A stretch of DNA of 64,000 nucleotides from Bog-159 sp963818855 (GCA_963818855.1 CAWFUH010000011.1:1-64000); one strand, 5' to 3'; counted from the first letter of the stretch, positions 9,706 to 20,183 are shown. A program made the numbers and translations. Notes: a model not told the origin generated them from the sequence alone.

Positions 9706-11663
9706 GGACGCCTCGCCACCAGCATGGTCATATCGTCCGACAACTCGGCGGCGTCGCCCGACCACTGCAACACGGCCTCCATGCTGCGCGCGATGATTTC
9801 GGGCGAATCGCGATCCACATTCTTGGCCAACAGGTCCGTGAGCCGCTGCTCGCCGAACATCTCGCCGTATTCGTTCTCGGGCTCGATCATGCCATCGGTG
9901 TACGCCACCAGCACGTCGCCGCTGGACATGCGAACGGTCCTTTCCTCATAGCAGGAGAAAGGGAACGCCCCCACCACGGTGCCGGTCACTTCCAGTAACT
10001 CGGGCACACCCTTGCGCAACAGGATAGGCTGCAGATGCCCGGCATTGGTGTACCTCAGGGTCTGGGTGGCCTCGTCGTATAAGGCGAAATAGAAGGTCGC
10101 ATATTTCTCGGGCGAAGTATTCGCGTACAGCAGCTTGTTCAGGCGCGACACCATGACGGCGGTAGAGAGCGGCGGCGGCGTCCAAACGGCGCCGCCCGCG
10201 GCGGCCATGGCGGGCACGCTCGCGGTAAGCTGCATGCGCATGGTGGACTGGATCGAGGCCATCAATAGCGCCGCCGAGATGCCTTTGCCGGCCACGTCGC
10301 CGATGGCAAACGCCACGCTGGAGTCGACCCGCATGAAATCGTAATAGTCGCCCGAAACCACGCGCGCGGGCTTGCATACCCCAGTGAGCGTGAGGGTTTT
10401 CAGCCCCGGCACGTCTTTCGGAAAAAGCAGGGTCTGCACCTCGCGCGCAATTTCCAGTTCGGATTGCAGGCGCTCCTTCTCCTTCGCCACAATGATAAGG
10501 CGCTCCAGATTCTCGGTCATGGTGTTGAAAGAAGCGCCCAGTTCGGCTAGTTGATCGTTGCCGCGGACCGGAATGCGATGCGAAAAATCTCCTACTTTGA
10601 TGCGCCGCGTGCCTTCGTACAACTCGTGCACCGCGCTGGTAATGGTGCGCGAGATGGATACGCCGATCACCAGCGAAACCAGTTCCACGATCAGGAACAG
10701 GGTGACGATAATCAAAAACAGCGCCCAGATCACCTGCCCGTAAGCCATGTCTCCCAGGAAAACATTGTTTCCGAAAAGCGTGCTAAGCACCGCCGACATG
10801 CGCGTATTCACCAGCAGCAGGCCCCTGGCCGTTTTGTTCGCCGGCGCGTTCCAATACATCACGGGTACCAGCGATACGCCGTCAACCTGCATGTCCAGGA
10901 GATTGTTCTTGGGAGGCATATGCGCGGCGTGCGAGGCGGCCGAACCACCGGGAACGCTGCGCAATCCGTTGCCGGACTCGGAGAAAAAATTCACCTGGCC
11001 CAGGCCGGGCAGAAGGCTCGCCAAAAAACCCTGGCTGATCGGGGCCATGATCACCACATCCGTACGGCCGGCCGTGGCATTGGCCCAGCTATACATCTGC
11101 GCGTCCTTCACCACAATGCCGCTGGCGTCTTTCCATCCGGCGGGTGGCGCGGTGATCGTGGACGAAGGCGGATACCGCATTTCACCGCCATCGCGCACCA
11201 GGATCTCTGCCGCGGGGAAGAATCGCTGCGTGAACTCGAGCGTCCGCTCGATCACTTCCGTCCGGCGCACCGGAGCGGTCTCCAGAATCGAGGCAGCGGA
11301 CCCGCGCAGGATGTTGGTGCGGCGGTCGAGTTCCGAATTAACCAGGTAGATCGCGATTTGGCCGGTAAGCCAGTATGTGCTGACCAGCACCAGCGCCAGG
11401 ATCAGGCCAATGGGGACCATGGCGATAAACGCGTACGCCACAATGAGGCGGTTCCGCAGGCGCCAGATCAACTTCTTGACGCCGGTTCTGGCGAGGCGGA
11501 CAGCCACGATGAAACCTAAGATCCAGACCGCAAAGGTGACCAGCAGTTCTATCAACGTGGCGGGGGCCGCGATGGCTAGCACGATGGCGAGAATCAGCGC
11601 GAGCAGGAACGTCTTTTCAATGCGCCCGAGCTTGCGGTAGAGAGATGTCAGGCGCGCGCGCAT
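9702..11663 (-). CDS. Membrane PP2C-type serine phosphatase with HAMP domain (RsbU/SpoIIE family)
   Basis: 653 residues. Three hydrophobic segments lie near residues 18-65 and 75-97, then an extracytoplasmic domain to about 310, another membrane helix (about 315-340), a HAMP domain and a short coiled coil (EKERLQSELEIAREVQ). The SpoIIE/PPM phosphatase domain fills the C-terminus with metal-binding aspartates in SGDYYDF, IGDVAGKG, YTDGMIEP and SDDMTMLV. Such proteins usually dephosphorylate anti-sigma-factor antagonists, controlling a stress sigma factor or other partner switch. No anti-sigma kinase or antagonist gene is adjacent. The stop overlaps the GTG of nnr. Confidence 0.88.
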   Translation of the reverse strand: MRARLTSLYRKLGRIEKTFLLALILAIVLAIAAPATLIELLVTFAVWILGFIVAVRLARTGVKKLIWRLRNRLIVAYAFIAMVPIGLILALVLVSTYWLTGQIAIYLVNSELDRRTNILRGSAASILETAPVRRTEVIERTLEFTQRFFPAAEILVRDGGEMRYPPSSTITAPPAGWKDASGIVVKDAQMYSWANATAGRTDVVIMAPISQGFLASLLPGLGQVNFFSESGNGLRSVPGGSAASHAAHMPPKNNLLDMQVDGVSLVPVMYWNAPANKTARGLLLVNTRMSAVLSTLFGNNVFLGDMAYGQVIWALFLIIVTLFLIVELVSLVIGVSISRTITSAVHELYEGTRRIKVGDFSHRIPVRGNDQLAELGASFNTMTENLERLIIVAKEKERLQSELEIAREVQTLLFPKDVPGLKTLTLTGVCKPARVVSGDYYDFMRVDSSVAFAIGDVAGKGISAALLMASIQSTMRMQLTASVPAMAAAGGAVWTPPPLSTAVMVSRLNKLLYANTSPEKYATFYFALYDEATQTLRYTNAGHLQPILLRKGVPELLEVTGTVVGAFPFSCYEERTVRMSSGDVLVAYTDGMIEPENEYGEMFGEQRLTDLLAKNVDRDSPEIIARSMEAVLQWSGDAAELSDDMTMLVARRP

Positions 11664-11736
11664 TTCTACTCATATTATCGCGGTATCCTGTGGTCCGCGG
11701 TGGGCAGACGCGTAGTGCTTGAAAAGTGGCAATGGG

Positions 11737-12165
11737 TTATTTCAAACCCTCGGCCTTCGCTGTGACCAGCCATGCGGCCCAGCCCAGGCAAACGGCCGCC
11801 AGAGCTGAAACCACCACGGGAGCCGGGAAAAAATAGATCCAGCTCAAGACCAGGTTCACTACCTGAACCGTGAAAAGGCTCCACCCCAGAGCCCCGATCG
11901 CTTCAGAATTCTTTCGCGCGAGGCTGCCCAGATGCCAGGCCAGGAATGCCGAGAAAAGCAAATAGGCTGTAAACAACAGACCGAACCCGATATAGAAACC
12001 GCCATAACTGCAATTGGTGCCCATGAGCTGAAAGTGGACATCATTCATGGCCTCCCGGACGCCGCGAACTTCCGGCGACGTGAGAGTGAGCAATCCGTAG
12101 GTATGGCTCGCCGCAAAAACAACGAGCAAGCCCGCGGCAATCCGGTAGAGCAAAGTCGGCTTCAT
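11737..12165 (-). CDS. Small four-helix membrane protein (LIC_13387-like)
   Basis: 142 residues with four predicted membrane helices (about 5-25, 52-75, 87-107, 113-133). The N-terminus MKPTLLYRIAAGLLVVFA and the MGTNCSYGGFYIGFGLLF loop resemble the uncharacterised LIC_13387 family of membrane proteins, from memory. Function unknown. It lies between gpmA and the RsbU-like gene on the same strand. Confidence 0.65.
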   Translation of the reverse strand: MKPTLLYRIAAGLLVVFAASHTYGLLTLTSPEVRGVREAMNDVHFQLMGTNCSYGGFYIGFGLLFTAYLLFSAFLAWHLGSLARKNSEAIGALGWSLFTVQVVNLVLSWIYFFPAPVVVSALAAVCLGWAAWLVTAKAEGLK

Positions 12166-12194
12166 TAACTTCAGCGGGCCGCGACCGGGTCAGG

Positions 12195-12216
12195 GAGCCG
12201 TTTCGCAAAGCGGCTC
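12195..12216 (-). terminator. Hairpin downstream of gpmA
   Basis: Arms GAGCCG and CGGCTC, with further pairing toward the loop, 7 bases past the gpmA stop. There is no T run after it, so it may be an attenuating or RNA-stabilising hairpin rather than a true terminator. Confidence 0.35.
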
Positions 12217-12222
12217 GACGCC

Positions 12223-12969
12223 CTACTTCTGCCTGCCTTGCGCGGCGACTGCCTCCATAGCGGCCTTTACCTTCTCCGGATCTCCGAGATAGTAGCTCCG
12301 CAGCGGCTTCAGGTCGTCGGCTAACTCGTAGACCAGCGGCATGCCGGTAGGAATATTCATCCCCACGATGGCCTCGTCGGAGACATCATCGAGATACTTC
12401 ACCAGCGCGCGCAGGCTGTTGCCATGCGCGGCAATCAGCACGCGCCGGCCTTCCCGTACTGCGGGCGCGATCGTCGCGTGCCAGTACGGCAAAAAGCGGT
12501 TCACGGTATCCTTCAGGCACTCGGTGAGCGGCAGTTCCTGCGCGGTCAGATCTTTGTAGCGCGGGTCGTGGCCGGGATAGCGCGCGTCGTCTACGGTAAG
12601 CGGGGGCGGCGGAATATCGTAACTGCGCCGCCAGATCTTCACCTGCTCCTCGCCAAACTTGGCGGCCGTCTCCGATTTATTCAGACCCTGCAGCGCGCCG
12701 TAGTGCCGCTCATTCAAGCGCCACGAACGGTCGACCGGAATCCACATCAGGTCCAACTCGTCGAGCGTCATCCACAGCGTGCGGATGGCGCGTTTCAGCA
12801 GCGAGGTGTATGCTACGTCGCACGCGAAGCCTGCGGCCTTCAACGCGACGCCGGCCTCATGCGCCTCCTGGCGTCCTTTTTCCGAAAGATCGACATCGGT
12901 CCAGCCCGTGAAGCGGTTCTCTTTGTTCCAGTCGCTTTCGCCGTGGCGCAGCAATACGAGTTTGTGCAT
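12223..12969 (-). CDS. gpmA: 2,3-bisphosphoglycerate-dependent phosphoglycerate mutase
   Basis: Interconverts 3- and 2-phosphoglycerate in glycolysis. 248 residues. Catalytic-His motif LLRHGESDWNKENRFTGW at the N-terminus, RSWRLNERHYGALQGLNK in the middle and the second catalytic His in LIAAHGNSLRALVKY. Starts 11 bases after the enolase stop; the two form a lower-glycolysis pair. Confidence 0.96.
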   Translation of the reverse strand: MHKLVLLRHGESDWNKENRFTGWTDVDLSEKGRQEAHEAGVALKAAGFACDVAYTSLLKRAIRTLWMTLDELDLMWIPVDRSWRLNERHYGALQGLNKSETAAKFGEEQVKIWRRSYDIPPPPLTVDDARYPGHDPRYKDLTAQELPLTECLKDTVNRFLPYWHATIAPAVREGRRVLIAAHGNSLRALVKYLDDVSDEAIVGMNIPTGMPLVYELADDLKPLRSYYLGDPEKVKAAMEAVAAQGRQK

Positions 12970-12980
12970 GGCGAATGCTC

Positions 12981-14264
12981 CTATCGGCGAAATGCCTGTC
13001 GCCCGGCGAACTGCGCCGCGCTGCCCAGGTTCTCTTCGATACGGAGTAGCTGGTTGTACTTGGCAATACGGTCGGTGCGGCTGGCCGAGCCGGTCTTAAT
13101 CTGCCCGGCGTTGGTGGCCACTACCAAATCCGCGATAAACGGGTCTTCCGTCTCGCCGGAACGATGCGAAACCACCGACGTGTAATGCGCCGCGCTGGCC
13201 ATGTGCATGGTTTCGAGCGTTTCGGTAACCGTGCCGATCTGGTTCAGCTTGATCAAAATCGAATTGGCGATACCGCGCTCGATGCCGAGCTTGAAAATCG
13301 CCGGGTTCGTCACGAAGATATCGTCGGCGACCAGTTGGATCTTGCCGCCCAACGCATCCGTCAGCGCTACCCATCCATCCCAATCTTCTTCCGACATGCC
13401 GTCTTCGAGCGAAATGATGGCGGGGTACTGCCGCACCCAATCGGCCCAGAATTCCACCATCTGGGCGGAAGTGCGCGCGCTCTTATCGGATTTTTTGAAA
13501 ACATACTTGCCATCCTCGAAGAACTCACTGGAGGCCGGATCGAGGCAGATGCCGATCTGCTCGCCGGGTTTGTATCCGGCCTGGGAGATACCTTCGAGCA
13601 GCACTTCGAGCGCCTCCACGTTGGATTTCAGGTTGGGCGCGAAACCACCTTCATCGCCGACCGCGGTCGAGTAGCCGCGCTTCTTCAGCACCTTCTTCAG
13701 CGTATGGAAGACCTCCACGCCCATGCGGATGGCTTCGGAAAATTTCGCGGCGCCGAACGGCGCGATCATGAACTCCTGCACGTCGACGGAATTGTCCGCA
13801 TGCGCGCCGCCGTTCAGGACGTTCATCATGGGAACGGGCAGCAGCCGTGCGCCCGCACCGCCCAGATAACGGTAGAGCGGCGTATGCGCGGAAGCGGCCG
13901 CCGCGCGCGCGGCAGCCATGGAGACGGCCAGAATCGCGTTGGCGCCCAGGCGGCCCTTGTTCGGCGTGCCGTCCCGTTCGATCATCAGGCGGTCAATCTC
14001 CACCTGCTCGGTGGCGTCCTTGCCGTGCAGCACCTGCGCGATCTCGCCATTAACATGGCTGACGGCAGATTGCGTGCCCTTGCCCATATAGCGCGACTTG
14101 TCGCCGTCGCGGAGTTCCACGGCCTCGTGTTCTCCCGTGGAGGCGCCGGAGGGCACAGCCGCCCTGCCCATGCTGCCATTTGCCAGGTAGACATCCGCTT
14201 CCACCGTGGGGTTGCCACGCGAATCGAGAATTTCCCGGCCTGTTACGCGAACGATGGTGGTCAT
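12981..14264 (-). CDS. eno: Enolase
   Basis: Converts 2-phosphoglycerate to phosphoenolpyruvate. 427 residues, normal length. Landmarks: REILDSRGNPTVEADVYL, the flexible loop VPSGASTGEHEAVELRD, GDEGGFAPNL, the Mg-binding residues around SLEDGM and VADDIFVTN, and VVSHRSGETEDPFIADL. First gene of the seven-gene minus-strand run ending with hisS. The 226-base gap upstream is divergent with the GGDEF gene; I see no clear consensus promoter in it. Confidence 0.97.
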   Translation of the reverse strand: MTTIVRVTGREILDSRGNPTVEADVYLANGSMGRAAVPSGASTGEHEAVELRDGDKSRYMGKGTQSAVSHVNGEIAQVLHGKDATEQVEIDRLMIERDGTPNKGRLGANAILAVSMAAARAAAASAHTPLYRYLGGAGARLLPVPMMNVLNGGAHADNSVDVQEFMIAPFGAAKFSEAIRMGVEVFHTLKKVLKKRGYSTAVGDEGGFAPNLKSNVEALEVLLEGISQAGYKPGEQIGICLDPASSEFFEDGKYVFKKSDKSARTSAQMVEFWADWVRQYPAIISLEDGMSEEDWDGWVALTDALGGKIQLVADDIFVTNPAIFKLGIERGIANSILIKLNQIGTVTETLETMHMASAAHYTSVVSHRSGETEDPFIADLVVATNAGQIKTGSASRTDRIAKYNQLLRIEENLGSAAQFAGRQAFRR

Positions 14265-14490
14265 AATATGTAGAAATAATAAGGTAGCAAACGGCCCGAT
14301 TTTTCGCGAACAACCTGCTTGGTTTCCCGGGAATCCGTCCCGGTTCGTGCACGCCGGCTAGCCAAATCCAATCCGCCATTTTTCACCCTTGACTACAGTT
14401 CCGGCCAGATGATGTCGATGGGATACATGATGAGAATCGTGGATTCCCGCAGGCAGGACCGTCGCGACACGATCACGAGCGTCAAATACT

Positions 14491-16628
14491 ATGGCGCCTG
14501 AAGTTATCGCGGTTACCTGCACGGTGGCGGCCGCGGCCTTTGCTGCGGGCTGGCTGAATACTGGAGTACGCCTCGCGAAATGCCGGCGGGAACAAGAAGA
14601 ATCGTCAAACTCGTTCCTGGTGACGGAATTCGAGAAGAGACTGCTCGAACTGGTGGCGAGAGGCGAGTCGCTGCATCAGCTCCTCGACCACGTTACCCTG
14701 GCGATTGAGGCAATGGCGCCGGAGTGTCTTTGCACGGTCATGCTGCTGGATGAGGAAGAGCGGCGCTTTCTGTTTAGTGCTTCAGGGCCCAGCGTATCGG
14801 CGGACTATTTGCAGGCATTGAATGGTCTGGAAATCGGTCCGGACGTCGGTGCGTGTGGTTCGGCGGCGTTTCGGAACGAGACGGTAATTGTGGAAGATAT
14901 AGCCACCGATTACCGCTTTGCGATCCCGAAGGATTTGGTCTTGAGTTTTGGATTGCGGTCCTGCTGGAGCGTTCCGATCCGCAATTTCAATGGCGCCGTC
15001 CAGGGGACCTTTGCGATGTATCATCGAAAACCGTCCAAACCGCGGCAGACGGAGCTGCAGTTGGTGGAGGCTGGCGCCCGGCTGGCCGGTAACGTGATCG
15101 AGCGGCTACGATCGGAACAAAGATTGAGGGAGGCCGCCGAACGTCTGGAACTCGCGGAGAAAGCGGCCGAATTCGGGATTTGGGAAGTCCGGATTCCCGG
15201 CGGAGCCGTGGCGGTTTCCGGAGGATTTGCAACGCTGGTCGGACTGCCGGCCGCCTCGGGCCGGCTAAATCTACATGAACTCGATAGAATGCTGCATCCC
15301 GACGACCGCGACGTGGTGCGTGCCGCGGCGGAGGCGGCCATCGAGACCGGAACCTTCCAGGCTGAATTCCGAATTGTGCTGCCCGATGGTTCGATCCGTT
15401 GGGAGCGAACCAGGGCCGGGTCGAACTTCTGGAAGACGGTGCGCGGCGCGCCGTGGGCGCCCTCATCGATATCACGGAAGAAAGAGATCTGTTGACGCGG
15501 CTGGAAGAAGCTCGCACGGCTGCCGAGGGTTCTGCGCGCGTGGCCCGGCAAGCCGAACGCCTCGAACTGGACCGCAAGAACATCCTGGAGATGCTGGCAA
15601 AGGATGCGCCGCTCGGCGAGATAGCCTTGGCGATGGCGATGGCTGTCGAGCGGCAGATCCCATTTTCCTTATGTTCCATTCAGATTGAATCGCCTGCTCA
15701 GCGAATCTCCGTATCGCCCCACGTCCCCGAAAGCCTCGCCCAAGTTCTGGGGCGGATTTCAATAGCGTCCGTACGCGAAGCGTCATCCGCCACGCCGATT
15801 GCGGGGCTGTCCCGGGATCCGGAATGGCAACAGTGCGTCGAGAGCTCGACCGGCTTTCACGAACAGAACTACCTGGCGGCGGCGATACTCCAGAACAGAC
15901 TGGTCGCTGGTGTGTTCATCATACTATTGCCGGGGGATAAGCTCGCGCCCACAGCGGACCGGGAGTTGTTGGAATCGTGGGCGCGATTTGCAGGCTTTGC
16001 CATCGAACGCCGTGCATTATACGAACAGCTGTCTTTTCGAGCGCAGTATGACGAACTGACGTCGCTCCTCAACAGAGCGTCACTTTATGACCGGATGGAA
16101 GCGCTGATGACCGGCGGCATCCTTAAAGACGGTGCCATGGCCGTACTGTATTTCGATTTGGACTTCTTTAAAGAGATCAACGATAATTACGGTCACGCCG
16201 CTGGAGACACGGTTCTTCGCATCGTCTCGCAACGAATCCTGCAAAGCACCCGCCGCGCCGACGTGGCTGCCCGCATTGGCGGTGATGAGTTTGTGATCTT
16301 GCTGCCTGGCGTCTGCGACCGGCGTGACGCAAGACGCATCGCGGAACTCATCGGCCGGGCGATAAACGAACCGATAGAATCCGATGGCCGGAAACTGCGC
16401 GTGGCGACAAGCATTGGGATCGCCGTTTATCCGAACGATGGGCGACACATAGACGATCTGTTGAAGACCGCGGATGAGGATATGTACAGGGCGAAGCTGA
16501 ACCGCCAGTCGGACACGCTGCCAAGAATCAACCCGAAGAGGCTCTGCCTGGAACCCGAGACACCCGCCGTTATCGCGGTCCCTTCGCTGCCGGTCGTTGA
16601 TCGCGATGACGCCGGCCCGGACGCCTGA
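14491..16628 (+). CDS. GAF-PAS-GAF-GGDEF signalling protein (diguanylate cyclase), one frameshift
   Basis: Likely makes c-di-GMP in response to signals sensed by its N-terminal domains. ATG at 14491; an N-terminal hydrophobic segment (about residues 5-22), a GAF domain (about 45-200), a PAS domain (about 215-325, LPDGSIRWERTRAG), a second GAF-like region and a GGDEF domain with FDLDFFKEINDNYGHAAGD and an intact RIGGDEFVILLPG. The PAS tail is split at about 15420: RVELLEDGARRAVGALIDIT continues one frame over, so a one-base change there breaks the gene. About 712 residues when joined. The start has only a weak ribosome-binding site. The neighbouring gene is a histidine kinase on the same strand. 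Confidence 0.83.
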
Positions 16629-16714
16629 TTCCCTGAGTCGGTGCTCTACCCTCTCGACCGGCCCGCGATCCTCAATCGTCGTGAAATCTAAAGGTCTGCT
16701 TCGGATTCGCCGAT

Positions 16715-18379
16715 ATGTCTTGCATGGGGCCGAAACGGCGCGCGCCCGGACGCCATCTTTTGCAGCGGGCATTCATGCGCCTTAATTCCGAGGAGTTGCG
16801 CGACACGCGCACACCCTCTATGGGAGCGACTACACTGGCTGGGCACGTATCGGAGCGAATCGGTGGTGAGTTCGGCGAGGAGGACCGTCACCGAACCGCC
16901 CGGCCCAGGAGCAGAAAGGTCGAGTTGGCTATGATTTGCGGCGCATTGGCGGCCGTCGTTGCGAGTCTTGCGTTCGTTGCCATTTCGTCCATGGAATTGT
17001 TGTCGGCGGCGCGCGGCTACACGCAGGGAGAGGCGTTGTGGTCCAAGGGCCAAAAGGACGCGATGCTATACCTGATGCGGTACACGCAAACGCGCTCCGA
17101 CACCGACTATAAACGGTTTCTAGCCGCTCTTCATGTACCGCTGGCTTGCCGGACAGCTCGCCTGCAAATGGACTTGCCTCACAGTGATCCCGCCATCCTC
17201 GGCCATGCGTTTGCCGACGTGGGTATTCACGAACAAGACCGCAGCCGGATGATTTGGCTCTACCGCCATTTCGCCTCGGAGCCACACCTGGCCCGGGCCA
17301 TCGCGACCTGGGTGGAAGCCGAACAGGATATTGCGGCGCTCGAGAGAAACGGCGAAAGGCTGCGTCAGCGCATCCTGTCGCGATCGCTCGATCCGAATCT
17401 GGTCACGGCGACTCTGGCCGAAAACGATCGTATCAACCGCCACCTGACCCCCTTGGAAGAACGCTTTTCCGAGAGCCTGGCGGAGGCCGGATGCTGGCTG
17501 CACAACTGGCTGGTTACGATGATTTCGATCACTGCAGTCGTGTTGGTCGCGGCCGGCTCAACCGCCTTTGGCGTACTGCTCCATGCACGGGAGCTGCGTG
17601 GCGAGATCGCGGAGCGCCGCCGCCTGCATGAGGAGTTGTTTGCCGCCAAGCAGGCGGTCGAAGAGTCCAGCCGCGCCAAGAGCGGCTTCATGGCCAATAT
17701 GAGCCACGAGCTGCGCACGCCGCTGAATGCCATCATCGGCTACAGCGAGATGTTGCAGGAGGAGGCCGGTGAGAAGGTCGCGGCGGAGGCCATCCCAGAC
17801 CTGGTTCGTATCAATTCCGCAGGCAAGCATCTTCTTGCGCTCATCGATGATGTGCTCGACTTCTCAAAGATCGAAGCCGGCAAGGTCGATTTGTTATTGG
17901 AAGAGGTGGATGTCTCCCAGATGGTCGCGGACGCGGTCAGTACAATGCAACCGCTGGCACGGAAGAATAGGAACAAACTGATGGTACGGCAAGGAGAAGG
18001 CCTCGGCACCATCCGGACGGATCTCTTGAAGTCGCGCCAGATCCTCTATAACCTGTTGAACAACGCCTGCAAATTCACCAGGGATGGCATCGTTACACTG
18101 GAGGCAGTTCTCCAGGTGGCGGACGGCACAAAATGGATCGAGTGGCGGGTTACGGATACTGGGATTGGAATTGCCCCGGATCAAATGAGCAAGCTCTTCC
18201 GGGACTTCTCGCAACTGGATGCGTCCACGACGCGTGAGTACGGTGGTACCGGCCTGGGACTGGCTATCAGCCAGAGACTGTGTCAGCTTATGGGTGGCTC
18301 GATCAGTGTGGTCAGCGAACCGGGTAGAGGCTCTACATTCACCATGCGCTTGCCTTACGAGAAGGGCGGCGAAGTCTAA
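16715..18379 (+). CDS. Membrane sensor histidine kinase
   Basis: 554 residues as drawn; the N-terminal 65 residues are doubtful and translation may begin at a later ATG (for example 16775 or 16820). Membrane helices near residues 72-95 and 266-290 enclose a sensory domain of about 170 residues without a recognised fold. HisKA has the phospho-acceptor in NMSHELRTPLNAIIGYSEM (His about 331); the ATPase domain shows NLLNNACKF (N box), DTGIGIAPDQ (G1), FSQLD and GGTGLGLAIS (G2). No receiver domain is attached and no response regulator follows. Confidence 0.85.
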   Translation: MSCMGPKRRAPGRHLLQRAFMRLNSEELRDTRTPSMGATTLAGHVSERIGGEFGEEDRHRTARPRSRKVELAMICGALAAVVASLAFVAISSMELLSAARGYTQGEALWSKGQKDAMLYLMRYTQTRSDTDYKRFLAALHVPLACRTARLQMDLPHSDPAILGHAFADVGIHEQDRSRMIWLYRHFASEPHLARAIATWVEAEQDIAALERNGERLRQRILSRSLDPNLVTATLAENDRINRHLTPLEERFSESLAEAGCWLHNWLVTMISITAVVLVAAGSTAFGVLLHARELRGEIAERRRLHEELFAAKQAVEESSRAKSGFMANMSHELRTPLNAIIGYSEMLQEEAGEKVAAEAIPDLVRINSAGKHLLALIDDVLDFSKIEAGKVDLLLEEVDVSQMVADAVSTMQPLARKNRNKLMVRQGEGLGTIRTDLLKSRQILYNLLNNACKFTRDGIVTLEAVLQVADGTKWIEWRVTDTGIGIAPDQMSKLFRDFSQLDASTTREYGGTGLGLAISQRLCQLMGGSISVVSEPGRGSTFTMRLPYEKGGEV

Positions 18380-18444
18380 ACAGGCTGTCGCTTCTAATAC
18401 TTCTGGCGGGACTCGCTATTGGGTGCCTGCGTAAATGAGTGCGG

Positions 18445-18690
18445 CTATAACGCCCGGCTTGGAGATCGGTCGGCAGTTTGTGTTGGCGAGGCGTGCAGGA
18501 TTGTCTGATACCGGCTGGTGCCACTGCCGCTCCGGTGATCATGCAACTTGCACGGCGCGCCGCATTTCGGACACACCCAATCGATCATGCCATGGTGTCG
18601 CAGGTAAGCGTGGATCTCGCCGACCTCATGCTTCAGATCCACCGAATCCGCTAACCACGGAGGCTCGACTCCAACACGCGCTTTCGAGGG
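18445..18690 (-). pseudogene. ISL3-family transposase remnant (N-terminal part)
   Basis: The minus-strand frame reads DLKHEVGEIHAYLRHHGM followed by WVCPKCGAPCKLHDHRS and TILHAS. This resembles the zinc-finger N-terminus of ISL3-family transposases, where WxCPxCGAxCxLHDHR is followed by a HLD segment. The HLD part is scrambled by a frame change and the catalytic DDE domain is absent. No inverted repeats were found. It lies in the otherwise empty 450-base gap between the histidine kinase and the ntrX-like gene. Confidence 0.6.
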
Positions 18691-18830
18691 CGTTGCGCCT
18701 TTCCTGCCTCTAGTTGCCGAGCGAGCACTGATCGACCGAATCTGTTCGCCCCATCGTGATTGAGCGCGGATCGTCGAAGACGGTGGCTTCCTCCGCGAAT
18801 CCGACTCCGTGCTTCCGCCGGTTCGCCGAA

Positions 18831-20183
18831 TCAAGCCGGCTTCCCTCGGCTCAGCCCCAGCGCCCGAATCCTCTTATGCAAATTCGTCCGCTCCATGCCC
18901 AGCGCACGCGCCGCCCCGGACACATTCCAATTAACCTCCTCCAGCGCCCGCAAAATATGATCCCGTTCGGCCGATTCGCGCGCCTCCTGCACGCTCGAGC
19001 GCGGCGCCGGATCGCGCTGCACGCGAATCTCAACCGGAATCGCGTCGCGCGTGAGGCGCTCGCCGGGAGTCAGGATGGCCATGCGCTCGATGGCGTTGCG
19101 CAGCTCGCGTGCGTTGCCGGGCCAAGGGTAGCTCTCGAGCATCGGGTATACCGAATCGTCCAGCTTCTTCTGCTTGAAGTTGTTGCGCGCGCAGAAATCG
19201 TCCAGGAAATATTCGGCCAGCAGCTTGATGTCCTGCGGCCGCTCGCGCAGCGCCGGCACGCGGATGGGCACCACGCTGAGCCGGTAATACAGGTCTTCGC
19301 GAAACTTCGATTGCAGCACCAGCGCACTCAGATCGCGGTTCGTCGCCGAGATCACGCGCACCGCCACGCGAATAGTCTGCTCGCCGCCCACGCGGTGGAA
19401 TTCGCCCTCCTGCAGCACGCGCAGCAGCTTGGCTTGCGAGGCGCCGTGCAGGTCTCCCACTTCATCTAAAAAAATGGTGCCGCTATCGGCCAGCTCGAAC
19501 TTGCCGCGGCGTGTCCCGGCCGCGCCTGTGAACGCGCCTTTCTCGTGGCCGAACAATTCGCTTTCGATCAATTCCGTGGGAATCGCGGCGCAATTCACTT
19601 TCACGAAAGGACCCGCGGCGAACGGGCTGTTCTGGTGAATGTGCGCCGCCAGCAGTTCCTTGCCGGTGCCGGATTCGCCGATCAGCAAAACGCGCGCATC
19701 CGAGCGGGCCGCCATGCTGGCCTGCTCCACGGCGCGCTGGAACGCAGGGCTCGAGCCGATCATCTTTGGGCTCACACCCACCAGCTCGCGCAGGCGCTCA
19801 TTTTCCGCGCGCAGGCTGGAATGCTCCAGCGCATTTTTCACGGCCAGCAGCACCTTGTCGCGACTGAGCGGCTTTTCCAGAAAATCGAAAGCGCCGGCGC
19901 GGGTAGCCTCCACCGCGTCCGCGATGGTGCCGTGTCCGGAAATCATCACGGCAGGCGCAGGATTGCCATTCTGCCGCACCGAGCGCAGCAGGTCGATGCC
20001 GCTGCCGTCCGGTAGGCGCACATCGAACAGGAAAGCGTCCGCGCGCTCCGCGTCCGGATGCGCGCGAAACTCGCGAATTGAACGGCACACGGCGATGCCA
20101 TAACCCTCGCGCTCCAAAATCATGCGCAGCGAGCGGCCGATATTCTCTTCATCATCCACGATCAGAATGCGCTTGGATGCCAT
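18831..20183 (-). CDS. Sigma-54-dependent response regulator (NtrX/NtrC type)
   Basis: 450 residues. Receiver domain at 1-120 (ILIVDDEENIG, phospho-Asp in LFDVRLPDGSG), AAA+ domain about 138-370 with Walker A GESGTGKELLA, the sigma-54 contact loop GAFTGA, Walker B IFLDEVGDL and GNARELRNAIERM, and a Fis-type helix-turn-helix at the end (NVSGAARALGMERTNLHKRI). It opens promoters with sigma-54 RNA polymerase. Its start overlaps the end of the NtrY-like kinase by 32 bases, marking them as a cognate pair. The order kinase then NtrX-like regulator matches NtrYX systems. Confidence 0.93.
   Translation of the reverse strand: MASKRILIVDDEENIGRSLRMILEREGYGIAVCRSIREFRAHPDAERADAFLFDVRLPDGSGIDLLRSVRQNGNPAPAVMISGHGTIADAVEATRAGAFDFLEKPLSRDKVLLAVKNALEHSSLRAENERLRELVGVSPKMIGSSPAFQRAVEQASMAARSDARVLLIGESGTGKELLAAHIHQNSPFAAGPFVKVNCAAIPTELIESELFGHEKGAFTGAAGTRRGKFELADSGTIFLDEVGDLHGASQAKLLRVLQEGEFHRVGGEQTIRVAVRVISATNRDLSALVLQSKFREDLYYRLSVVPIRVPALRERPQDIKLLAEYFLDDFCARNNFKQKKLDDSVYPMLESYPWPGNARELRNAIERMAILTPGERLTRDAIPVEIRVQRDPAPRSSVQEARESAERDHILRALEEVNWNVSGAARALGMERTNLHKRIRALGLSRGKPA

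Noticed and set aside
10551..11519. 322-codon plus-strand frame opposite the RsbU-like gene
   Set aside because: Composition is typical of an antisense shadow (Arg/His/Gln-rich) and the opposite strand has clear domains.
18445..18690. Zinc-ribbon regulator instead of a transposase remnant
   Set aside because: The CPKCGAPCKLHDHR spacing with the preceding LKHEVGEIH segment fits ISL3 transposases better, and the frame is broken straight after.
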